Below are positions 54,850 through 64,000 of a DNA stretch of 64,000 nucleotides, piece after piece. The stretch lies in NCBI GenBank assembly GCA_958295665.1, contig OY282558.1, forward strand, positions 136,422,326 through 136,486,325, read 5' to 3'. The stretch comes from Tipula vernalis (Eukaryota; Arthropoda; Insecta; Diptera; Tipulidae). Below the pieces are notes generated by a model. That model was not told where the DNA came from. It searched no databases and saw only the letters and a list, made by a program, of their open reading frames with translations. The first letter of the stretch is position 1, and every line of letters starts with the position of its first letter. Made by a program: the position numbers and the translations under genes.

Positions 54850-55990
54850 GTGATTAAACAAGTACAACTGAGCAACTTTGCTGCTGAAATCAGTGCTCTC
54901 ACTAATAATGAGTTCATCAATAAATGTTCCAAATTAACATGTCTTTTTCCATTTGTAGACAAATATGGTTTATTACGAGTCGGAGGAAGGCTAGGTAACG
55001 CAGATTTGCCTTATGATGTGAAGCATCCAATTTTACTCCCAGCAAGAAATTATGTGACAAGTTTAATAATAAGAGATGAACACCTTAGACTCTTTCATGC
55101 GGGCCCCACTCTTCTAATTTCTATGAAAGATGAAGTCAGAGGAGTGATTGGACGGTGTATTAGGTGAAGATTTATTTATTTTATTTATTTATTTATTTAT
55201 TATTATAATTTTGGCACACCCTATTTTGAGCATAAGCTCATTCACAATAGAGTGCGCAGTAATTTGCCAACGTGCAATATTTAATATAAAATAAAAATTC
55301 ATCCAAGGGCATACAGCCGATTATTCGCTTAGGTACGAGCAGCTCCAACTCCACGTCCACAAGGTTAAGTACTAATCGCTCCGATTCTACTCCTCAAAAT
55401 ACTATGGGTCACGACTGGGCTGTGTTTTCTTTGTAAGCAAAGCAATATTCACTTAGATAGCTTCAAACTCCGCTATTCTTCTTCCCACCAGGATAAGTAC
55501 TAACCGCACCACTCCATTCCTCAATATACTGGGTTACGAGTGAGCCGTATTTGCTTTATTACCAATAATAATAATAATAATATAATTTAGAAAAATTGTA
55601 CGGAAAATAAAAAATAAATGCAACAAATAGGTGCATCCGTTTAAAGGCGCAGCAACAACAGCAACTTATGGGTCAACTGCCGGAACCCAGAGTGTCATAC
55701 CATCGACCTTTCTTCACCAAAGGAGTAGATTATGCAAGGCCATTATATTAATTATGGCATCAAAATTGAGAGGTGCTAAAACCATCAAGGCTAACCCTTT
55801 TCGTTTGTATGGGTACAAAGGCTGTACATTTAGAGTTAGTCAGCGATATGACTACCGAAGCATTCTCGGCAGCTCTACGTCGATGTCACGCACGGCGAGG
55901 TATATGTGGCCATATTTATAGTGACAACGGTACTAACTTCGTGGGCGCACAACGAGATCTTCTAAGAAATCTAATGATGGTCTAGTTGAA
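54850..55990 (+). pseudogene. BEL/Pao integrase, interrupted by a retroposon
   Basis: LLRVGGRLGNADLPYDVKHP and RDEHLRLFHAGP (54955-55115) form the integrase zinc-binding region, up to GRCIR at 55166. After the insert come KAVHLELVSDMTTEAFSAAL and GHIYSDNGTNFVGAQ (about 55818-55960), with the second catalytic Asp. The Glu part is missing. Confidence 0.82.
55167..55627 (-). mobile_element. SINE-like retroposon with dimeric body and 6-bp target duplication
   Basis: TAGGTG flanks both sides (55161-55166 and 55628-55633), and removal rejoins the integrase. On the minus strand it ends in an (AAATAA)n-type tail (55167-55200). The body holds two related ~115-bp units (about 55315-55430 and 55445-55555) sharing AAGTACTAA and TCCTCAA blocks, about 129 bp apart, and an (AAT)n stretch at 55565-55583. 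No coding capacity and no clear pol III boxes. Origin unknown. Confidence 0.65.
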
Positions 55991-56249
55991 TGAATGGTTA
56001 CCTATCGGAAATAGCCTCAAATCACTCAATTTCTTAACTTCAAAAAATCATAACTCGAGAAGGGGGCCCAGGAAGGAGTAAAATTTTTGGGAAAGTCGAT
56101 TTTTCTTCGACTACTTTCCCTGAAAAAGTTACAGCCAAATCGATGAATGCGGTAAAATGCATGCGCCCGGTTTTTTAAAAAAGTAATGGATAAGCCGATA
56201 TATATAGTTCATTTTCATGGTAATACAGTAAATTTTTCACAATTCACAA

Positions 56250-56640
56250 ACTTCATCTCTTAGATTTTAATTTTTTTATATTTTTTGTGTTACTCTTTCA
56301 AAATAACGGATACATATTTTTTTATTTTTTTTTAACCTTCGGTTGTCCCGTTATTCGATATTTTAGTTTTGGCAATTTTTCAAATCCGATTTTTGACTTC
56401 CATGTAAAGTGTTATATTTTCGGTTCTAAGTACAGTATTAACAGAGGTCATAACATTTTAGAAAGGTATTAGTTTAGCCTAAATTAGTATGCAATTTAGA
56501 TGACAGTCAGATAAATGTTAGTCAGATAGATCTAAGTTTATATTCTGGCCGATAGACGGCACTGCCATGAAAATATTAATATACTCAAAACAGCATTTAA
56601 AAGTTAAAATAATAGCCTTTCAATAATGATTTTTGTAGAC
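56250..56640 (+). repeat. Left long inverted repeat
   Basis: Pairs with 58470-58870. It starts near AAACTTCATCTCTTAG. Confidence 0.75.
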
Positions 56641-57089
56641 TACAAATAAACGATTAAAAATAGTGTAAATTTTGAAATAATGTAGCTACTGTATTAATTG
56701 CCAAAATTGATTAAACATCATAATCATCTTATAGCTAAAAAACCACTGATTCATCACTGAACAAAAAATTCAAAGAATACACTTTTTAGTTAACTAGTAC
56801 CGAATAAGGTCTGAGCCTTACTTAGGCTACCCAATTGTTGTCAGCAGAAGAAGAGCTGAAGGGGCAAAAGTTATTATTTCTTTATACAATAATTAAAATA
56901 AAAGAAGAAACGTTATTTTTACAATAAGTTTTCCACATTTTCTATCTTTTTTTTTCAGTTTTACAAAACTTTTTCATTTACAGAAAGAGAACTCGAAAAT
57001 ATTTTAGTTTTAATAGAATTTGTATCGGAGCCCGGCATTACTTGATGAGTAATGATATGTGATAGTTTTTAATTAAGTTTTTTTTTTTG

Positions 57090-57455
57090 GTTTTTCCATA
57101 TTCTACTTTGCTTACATAACCGAAATGAATAGATTTCATGTTGCTTTTATCTTTAAACCATTCAAAAAAACCTTCTGCAGTATTAAAAAGGCTCTCATCA
57201 ACACTTCGCAAGGAACACATTTTAGCAGTTCTCTTAATAGTGCCTCCAACACCAACTGATGGTCCCTTACCGTAGCTTGTGGCAAAGAAGTTCCATTCAC
57301 ACCCAATATTGAAATCTGGTTGATGGAAGGCAATATTGGCAAAGTTTTTCCTGTTCTTAAATTGCGATCTAGCTCCATCCGAAAAATAATAAATTTTCTT
57401 TGGAGCATGATATTCCGACTCATTATCTCTGAGAAAATTACTAAATTTTGTTTGA
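57090..57455 (-). pseudogene. Transposase-like fragment with a YFSDGA-type motif
   Basis: The minus strand reads FLRDNESEYHAPKKIYYFSD then GARSQFKNRKNFANIAFH, CEWNFFATSYGKGPSVGVGG and TIKRTAKMCSLRSVDE up to FFEWFKDK. The FSDGxxSQxKNRKNF and EWxFFATSxGKGPxDGVGGTxKR pattern is common in many uncharacterised arthropod proteins thought to be transposon-derived. In this copy the Asp of the DGVGG motif is missing (SVGVGG). A probable upstream domain (CCEEKCENCNMLVDSFLKL, about 57740-57800) is separated by stops. I recognise the pattern but not the superfamily; Sola-type is a guess. Confidence 0.6.
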
Positions 57456-58469
57456 AATCCATATACAGGTACTGTAGCAGACTATGTCTGCGCTTCCGAT
57501 ATAACTACATAGGAAAGTATACTCATTTCACCTGTTATAAATTTATAACTCTGCGAAAAATCCAATCCATTGCAGATTATTTTTTACAGGTTTTAGGTAA
57601 CGCGATTGTTCTTATGGAATGCTGCAAAACTAAACTTTGACTTTGACAAAATTTCGAAAATTTCATCAATTGAAGACGTAATCTTTTTTAATTTTTATGT
57701 ATTATAATCAGGCTTCTGCAGCTGATTTTAGTAGTTTAAGGAAACTATCGACAAGCATATTACAGTTTTCACATTTTTCTTCACAGCAGTCCCACGTCAA
57801 ATTTTCACAGGATATTTGTTTTAACAGCTCTCTCTCTCTCATTCCTAATAACAGGATCCTAAAGTAAAATTTTTGTAATAACTGGACATACCAAATTGTG
57901 GTTTCGATGAATTATACACACACATTCATTATGTATTCCGGCCTTTCCAGCTAATATATATTATTTTGGAATCCAATTTTTGAGTTGGATTTTTTTTTTC
58001 CAAAAAATGCTTATATGACCGATGCTGATATAGTGGGGCACACCAAAATTATTTTAGTATTTATTATTTAGGTAACAAAATTCAGGAATCATCCTACAAT
58101 ACCAAAAAAGTACAGGAACCGGCAATAAAACATATACATATATGACGTAATTTTAATCCTAAAAAGAGATATCGGATCACAAAATAAAATAATAAGCTAG
58201 TATTTTGTACTAAGGCCAGAATTAAAATGGGCGTGATTTGGACGAAAAGGAATGTAAATTATTGACTCATTGGTTTATTACAGATAAAAACTGAAAAATC
58301 CATAAATTTCAGATCTGCAGCCCTTTGATAGTCAAACTGTAGCTAAATTATTTCAAGGTTTGTACTATTTTTAAATATTTGTCTATTGTCTATGAAAATC
58401 ATTAGGAAAATTCCCATTAACTGTAAATAATCAATTATGTTTCACAACAAATATAATTATTTTTTATAT

Positions 58470-58870
58470 AAAAACACGTTTTTTCAAAGGCTGTTATTTT
58501 AACTGTTAAATGCTGTTTTGAGTATATTAAGATTTTCATGGCCGTGCCATCTATCGGCGGCCAAAATATAAACTTAGATCTATCTGACTATAACATCTAA
58601 TGTAACGGTACTTTTTTAAATTAAATTACGTACTAATTTAGGCTGAACTAATACCTTTCTAAAATCGTATAACATCTGACGATTCTGTATGTAGAACCGT
58701 AAATATAACACGTTACGTGGAAGCCAAAAATCGGATTTGAAAAATTGCCAGAATTAAATATCGAATAACGGGACAACCGAAGGTTAAAATACCAAATACA
58801 AAAATATGTATCCCGTTATTTTGAAACAGGAACACGAAAAAAATGAAAAAATTAAAATCTAAGAGATGAA
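58470..58870 (-). repeat. Right long inverted repeat
   Basis: Reverse complement of the left arm. It includes a few short indels. Confidence 0.75.
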
Positions 58871-58910
58871 GTTTGGACGTGATCCGAAATATAAAATAAT
58901 CACCCATATA

Positions 58911-59203
<293 letters not shown>

Positions 59204-59410
59204 TATACTCACTCTGCGCTAATATTATCAAATTAACACCAGAGAATAATATAAATTTCGAAACCGTGACATCTCGGGCTAAAGGGTCAACCGCCCAGGG
59301 GACTTGAAGATCACGCCGCGCGAAGCTATAAACCAACTCCGAACCAACGCTCACGACAGCAAAATCAGGTAAGAAATTTTTAATAAAATTATTATCGACA
59401 ACGGCTAACC

Positions 59411-59537
59411 CGCGCACTACTAAACAGACGCGAAATTGTCGTTCTGTATACTACCAGATAGGTACAGAGAATAAAAATAAAAATAAAAAATTCCACGGTA
59501 GAAGTTAACCATCGCGCACTACCAGATAGACGCGAAA
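59411..59537 (+). repeat. Leader repeat of the provirus
   Basis: CGCGCACTACTAAACAGACG (59411) and CGCGCACTACCAGATAGACG (59513) are about 102 bp apart, with a partial third ACTACCAGATAG between them. They lie in the untranslated leader before gag. Confidence 0.6.
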
Positions 59538-59663
59538 AAGATTTTTTTTTTATTATCCATTTTAATAAATTAAACTAACAAGATTTTCCGTAACGGGAAA
59601 GATTGTAAGAAGATAAAGAAGAATATTGAAAGCTTTATTAGTAATAGAAATATAAAGCTAACA

Positions 59664-59970
59664 ATGGCTGAACCAGATTTGGAGCAAGTATGTGCCCAAC
59701 TAGCTGCAATTGCAGGCCAATTAACAAATTTAGTACAGAAACAGGCTGAACATGACGATTTACTTACTTACCTCGGTCTTAAAGTTGAGGCCTCGCCGCC
59801 TCCCACTGAGGAAGAACCTAAGGCAAACCGACCGGTAGCTGACATCTTCAGAATACCCGACCCAATCAAGTCGATACCTAGTTTCGATGGAAACAAGAAA
59901 CAGGTAACGGCATGGATTAAAACAGCCGAAGATACGTTACGTATGTTAAAAGGACATCCCCAACGTTACA
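59664..59970 (+). pseudogene. Provirus gag, N-terminal part
   Basis: Starts MAEPDLEQVCAQLAAIAGQL, with a heptad-like helix, then a Pro/Glu-rich linker, DIFRIPDPIKSIPSFDGN and VTAWIKTAEDTLRML, the matrix/capsid start typical of ZAM/17.6-type gag. At about 59970 the frame passes through the deletion junction into RNase H sequence. The open frame to 60188 beyond the junction is out of frame and not real. Gag forms the particle core. Confidence 0.75.
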
Positions 59971-60745
59971 GATCCGGATTACTTAAAATCTTTTCAAACA
60001 CTAAAAAGTATCATTGCAACGGATCAAATTCTCGCGTACCCCGATTTTTCCAAACAATTTATATTAACTACGGACGCATCAGATTTCGCTCTAGGTGCAG
60101 TCCTATCACAAATCCAGAATGGTGTCAAAAGACCCATTGCCTTTGCTTCCAGAACATTAAATACAACCAAATCGAGATATGCTACTAACGAAAAAGAGGC
60201 ATTAGCCATCATTTGGGCGGTAAAAAAATACCAACCATACCTTTACGGTAACAAGTTCACCCTAGTCACGGACCATAAACCTCTAACTTTCATTAAAACA
60301 TCCGAAAAAAAATTCAAAAATCCTAAGGTGGCAATTAAAACTCGAAAACTACGACTACGATGTCGTGTACAGGGAAGGTAGAGCTAACGTTGTGGCGGAC
60401 GCACTTAGCAGAATACCTACCGAAGTAAACCTAAACGAAGGAACGGATAACATTTTACGTGAATCCGAGAGAAATGAAGAAAACAGGCTGAATGATAACT
60501 CGGAATTGGAAACGATTCACTCAGCAAACACTTCGGATGATTATTTCATCCATTTCTCTGAGCAACCAGTAAATTACTACAGAAATCAGATTATTTTCAA
60601 AATATCTAGATTAGACACAATTATTTCAGAAAACATATTTCAAAATTTCAAAAGAGTTATCATATCCAAACCAACTTTCGCGAAAAATGAAATAGTTAAT
60701 CATATAAAAAAAACTTCCATAACGGCAAACAATCAGCAATCCTAG
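59970..60745 (+). pseudogene. Provirus RNase H and linker to integrase
   Basis: Read in the frame after the deletion: ILTTDASDFALGAVLSQ, IAFASRTLNTTKSRYATNEK and LVTDHKPLTF are RNase H motifs with the catalytic Asp and Glu positions. After a shift near 60330 the open segment 60365-60745 starts with VYREGRANVVADALSRI, the conserved end of RNase H. The RT itself is missing. Confidence 0.8.
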
Positions 60746-60828
60746 CTCCGGAGATACTCTACCAAACGATTCAAGAAGCCTTCAGAGAAAACTTTTCACG
60801 TAACGGTCTTTTTGTTTTCGTTACAAAA

Positions 60829-61500
60829 ATGGTCAAGGACGTGACTAATGAAGACCGCCAGAACACAATTATCGTGAAGGAACACGAGAGAGCCCACAGA
60901 GACATTAAAGAAGTAGAAAACCAGATCAGACAGTCTTACTTTTTTCCAAACATGGCGATGAAAATCAGAAGCCACATCAATTTCTGTACCATTTGCAACA
61001 AACGTTGTAACAAAAGTTGCAACATAAGTATGATCGGAAAAACCTTATAACATAAAAATATCCCCCAGGCCAAACACAAAAAAACCTCTGGAGAGGATTA
61101 ATATTGATATCTTTAGTATCAATAAAGCCAGTTTTCTATCCATAATAGATTCCTTCTCAAAAAATCTCCAAATGATACCGATCAATACCAAAAACCTGAT
61201 AGATGTAACGAAAGCTTTAACTAGGTACTTTTCTACATATTCGGGATTCCAAACATAATTATCTCAGACCACGAGACAACCTTTCAATCCGTACAATTTA
61301 AAGAATATTTATACAAGCTTAACATCCAATTGGATTACGCTTCCTGTTCAGAATCGAACGGACAAATAGAAAAAACACATGCCATTGTGATTGAAATACT
61401 CAACACAAACATGGATAAAAACCCAAACTCCAATATTCTCACTGCTATAGAATTGTCAGTAGTTTATACAACAATTCTGTGCACTTATCAACAGGCTTCA
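60829..61500 (+). pseudogene. Provirus integrase, broken
   Basis: HERAHRDIKEVENQIRQSYF and INFCTICNKRCNK carry the HHCC finger (60879-61020). After a shift come NIDIFSINKASFLSIIDSFS (first Asp, about 61090-61150) and ALTRYFSTYSGF, a degraded second-Asp region (SDHETTFQS, about 61265-61290), and SESNGQIEKTHAIVIEIL with the Glu. At least three frame breaks. Confidence 0.78.
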
Positions 61501-61529
61501 CCCAGAATGAGATAATTTTCAATCAGAAC

Positions 61530-61820
61530 AATCTCGTGAACCCTGAGGAAATCCAAAACCTAGCAAGGCAGGTATTCCAAAACGTAAATATCAATTTGGA
61601 AAAAGCAACGAGCAGAATGAATAAGCAAAATATTAGTAAAAAGGAACCACCAAAACTGGTGGAAAATCAATCGGTATTTTTAAAACCGAATATAAGTACA
61701 AAAACACAGGCAAGAGGAGTCGAAACCCAAATCAAGGATGTAACTTCCAAAACTTTCAAAACGGCCAGAAACATTAAAAGGAACAAAAATAAAATTAAAA
61801 GATTAAAACAAAATAATTAA
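61530..61820 (+). pseudogene. Provirus integrase C-terminal tail
   Basis: Open frame with LARQVFQNVNINLEKATSRM and a Lys/Asn-rich end (61790-61817). It fits the basic C-terminus of errantivirus pol, followed about 90 nt later by the env start. Confidence 0.55.
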
Positions 61821-61909
61821 ATCACATTTTTCTTTATCATTTCATCAATTAAATTTTCTTTTTGTCAAATTAAATTTTTATCAGATAAATTCAAATATTT
61901 TTTGTTGCA

Positions 61910-63401
61910 ATGTTTTCAATATCAAAATTGTTAATATTAATAATTCTAACACACACTAGTTATTGTCAAAAATTAGAAATAAGAAACTTACATGAGGATC
62001 CAATTTTATTAATGAAATTAAAACAATGTAAAATTCAGACAGGGAATGTTAAAATTGTACGTCCTATTAACTTAACAAATTTAGAATTAACCATTGAATC
62101 AATAAATAAAATTTTTAGTAGCAATTTAGATGATAAGTTCGAATTATATAACATTATAGAACAAAAATACAAAAGCTGGTCAACAAAACACAAGACACAA
62201 GCGTTGGGACGAGTTAGGCTCAGCTTGGAAATGACTAGCAGGGAACCCAGACGCTCAAGATCTGCGAATAATACACGGCACAATCAACGAATTGATCAAC
62301 GAAAACAACCAACAGTTCAGAATAAATGAACAGGTAAATAATAGAATCCAATTGATAACGGACACTGTAAATAGGGCAACGAGAAACACCACTATGGCCA
62401 ATAAAATAATTCTGACAGAAATAGATATAATAGCGACAATAATAAATATGGACACTATCAACGCCATATTAGAAGACATACAAGACGCAATAGTCAAAAC
62501 TAAAATAGAATTACCAAGCAACAGGATCTTATCACTAAAAGAAATTATCATGATTAAAGACCTACTGGTCAACCAAGGCGTCCATATCACTCTGCCATAC
62601 GAAGCACTCCAGTATATGTCGTCCCGAAAATTGCAGTAAACAAAGAAACGCTTCTATACGTACTACAAGTACCCAAGTTAGAAGATAAAGAATCAATAGT
62701 GATGATGGTTATACCGTTAATCATCAATAACACAATCATAGGAAATTACCCGCAACATATTATTAAAACCAAGCAAAAAGTATTCACAACATCGGATCAC
62801 AAGACCTTCGTGCAAAAACTTTCAAGCATTAAGGAATTGAGAGATAGTTGCATAAAACCACTGATAATGGGGACTAGGAGCCATTGTAACGCTACTTCAG
62901 AGATGGAAACGACGATATAATATATTTCGGAAGCCAAAATCCTGATAAATAACTCCAAGAATGAAACATTCGGATTGCGGACCAAATAATCGAGCCTTAA
63001 CGGGAAACTTCCTAATAAGTTTTTGGAATTGTACGATAACGTTTAATAACAAAAAGATTCATTCGTACGAAATAAGAAGCCAAATGCAAATAATTCAAGG
63101 AGCCCTATATAATATTCAAGCGACACGAGAATTAGTCCCAACACTGGATATCAAAGAAATCAATCAGGAAAACATCAAGAATAGAAAACAGATAGAACAT
63201 GTATACTTAAAACAAGTAAATCACCAGGCTTGGATCTGGACACTGTCAGGAGGGGTATCGATATCATCAATGTGTATTATAGTATTAGTAATCTACGTGG
63301 GCCTTCAAAGACAGGGTACAAGGATAACAGTAAAACAGGCAAGCAGCCCATCATCAGAGAAATTAAACACCGACAAATTCCAAGATGTTCAGACCTATTG
63401 A
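61910..63401 (+). pseudogene. Provirus env gene in three open segments
   Basis: Segment 1 (61910-62329) starts with a clear signal peptide (MFSISKLLILIILTHTSYC). It loses frame just before the proteolytic-cleavage region near 62200. Segment 2 (about 62200-62639) carries INEQVNNRIQLITDTVNRAT and LTEIDIIATIINMDTINAIL, the helical transmembrane-subunit part. Segment 3 (62640-63401) has KEIRD-type and Cys-rich ectodomain pieces, and ends with a membrane anchor WIWTLSGGVSISSMCIIVLV and a basic tail. This is the envelope gene that distinguishes errantiviruses from plain gypsy elements. Stop TGA at 63399-63401. Broken, not functional. Confidence 0.78.
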
Positions 63402-63456
63402 AGAAATACGGGATTAAACCAAAGGCCCAGGACACCCTTTCTCCACCCCCGGGAGG

Positions 63457-63767
63457 AGTTACATTCCCGAATTAGTCTAAGGAACATTCCAATATGAGGT
63501 TCCCACGTTTTAAATGTAAACGTCATCAGAAAACAAACAAGTAGAAAAAATCTGAGATGAACTTGAAAGTGCCGAGCAGACACCACGTGACCAAGCGAAT
63601 GGAATATTTCCATCATTTAGCTAAGTTAGCATATTTTAAAATAGTTAAGAACATAAAATAAAGTTAGTTAGTTGTAATTTAGAGATTAAACGTGTAACAC
63701 ATAAAATTAATTAAGAAAAGAATAAATTAAATAAATTTTTTTTTTATGTTCTCGTAAACGTCCAACT
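63457..63767 (+). repeat. Provirus 3' LTR
   Basis: Starts AGTTACATTCCCG after GGGAGG and ends near CCAACT before the TA-rich flank. Holds AATAAA signals at about 63655-63661 and 63720-63735. Confidence 0.65.
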
Positions 63768-63774
63768 CATAATT

Positions 63775-64000
<226 letters not shown>

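Larger units (their letters stand above)
52685..55990 (+). mobile_element. BEL/Pao element 2, pol only, split by a SINE-like insert
   Basis: Protease end, RT, RNase H and integrase of a BEL/Pao element distinct from that at 19-23.5 kb. Integrase is interrupted at 55167-55627 by a short retroposon. No LTR is seen on either side. It ends near 55990, before the long-TIR element region. Confidence 0.8.
56240..58880 (-). mobile_element. DNA transposon remnant with ~400-bp terminal inverted repeats
   Basis: The left arm (about 56250-56640) and right arm (about 58470-58870) are reverse complements over roughly 400 bp at about 80-85% identity. Shared blocks include AAACTTCATCTCTTAGATTT, CCTTCGGTTGTCCCGTTATT, AGAAAGGTATTAGTT, CAGATAGATCTAAGTTTATA and TACTCAAAACAGCATTTAA. 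The interior encodes a transposase-like fragment on the minus strand. Exact termini and target duplication could not be fixed, because the right side meets a (TA)n repeat. Confidence 0.75.

Noticed and set aside
59970..60188. Continuation of the gag open frame beyond the deletion junction
   Set aside because: The same bases read as conserved RNase H in another frame, so the gag frame here is fortuitous.

Overview
The window looks like repeat-dense heterochromatin or intergenic DNA from an insect, probably a higher dipteran. The basis is AT-rich eukaryotic DNA, no operons, and a mix of jockey-, CR1-, RTE- and LOA/R1-like LINEs, Ty3/gypsy elements with env (errantivirus type), BEL/Pao elements, an IS630-Tc1-mariner element and a Helitron. 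No host gene was found. Almost every coding stretch is a transposable-element remnant broken by stops, frameshifts, deletions or later insertions. Host assignment is inference.

Layout. 0-5 kb: the N-terminal part of a Helitron Rep/helicase gene on the minus strand running off the left edge, two tRNA-related SINE-like pieces, then a degenerate gypsy pol. 6-13.5 kb: a three-level nest. An old LINE endonuclease was split by a full-length CR1-like LINE (7181-13240, 7-8 bp target duplication), and that LINE was itself hit by a mariner-like element (7927-9230). 15-19 kb: another LINE remnant, a 167-bp tandem repeat present three times directly and once inverted, and a short RT fragment. 19.0-23.5 kb: a fairly young BEL/Pao element with a 5-bp target duplication. 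23.6-26.1 kb: a jockey-type LINE. 27.4-28.8 kb: an AACTCAAC-rich low-complexity array interrupted by a short LINE tail with a 14-bp target duplication.

29.4-34.9 kb: an env-bearing gypsy (errantivirus-like) with an inverted integrase segment, its env split by a candidate 1.6-kb solo LTR. 35-46.4 kb: a graveyard of LINE (R1/LOA, jockey, RTE-like), gypsy and BEL pieces. 46.8-48.8 kb: a large GTTGAGTTG array, the reverse complement of the 27-kb array. 49-51.7 kb: AT-rich DNA with a mariner scrap and ~123-bp repeats. 51.7-56 kb: a gypsy RT piece and a second BEL/Pao element split by a dimeric SINE-like insert. 56.2-58.9 kb: a DNA transposon remnant with ~400-bp terminal inverted repeats and a transposase-like fragment of a family I cannot name firmly. 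59.1-63.8 kb: an errantivirus-like provirus lying inside a (TA)n microsatellite.

The elements do not work together as a pathway. What the window offers is a readable insertion history with several exact target-site duplications, plus a few structures worth testing: the DD36D mariner relative, the long-TIR element, the direct-plus-inverted 167-bp repeats, the inverted integrase, and two unrelated LTR elements that each keep only the first ~65 nt of their 5' LTR.
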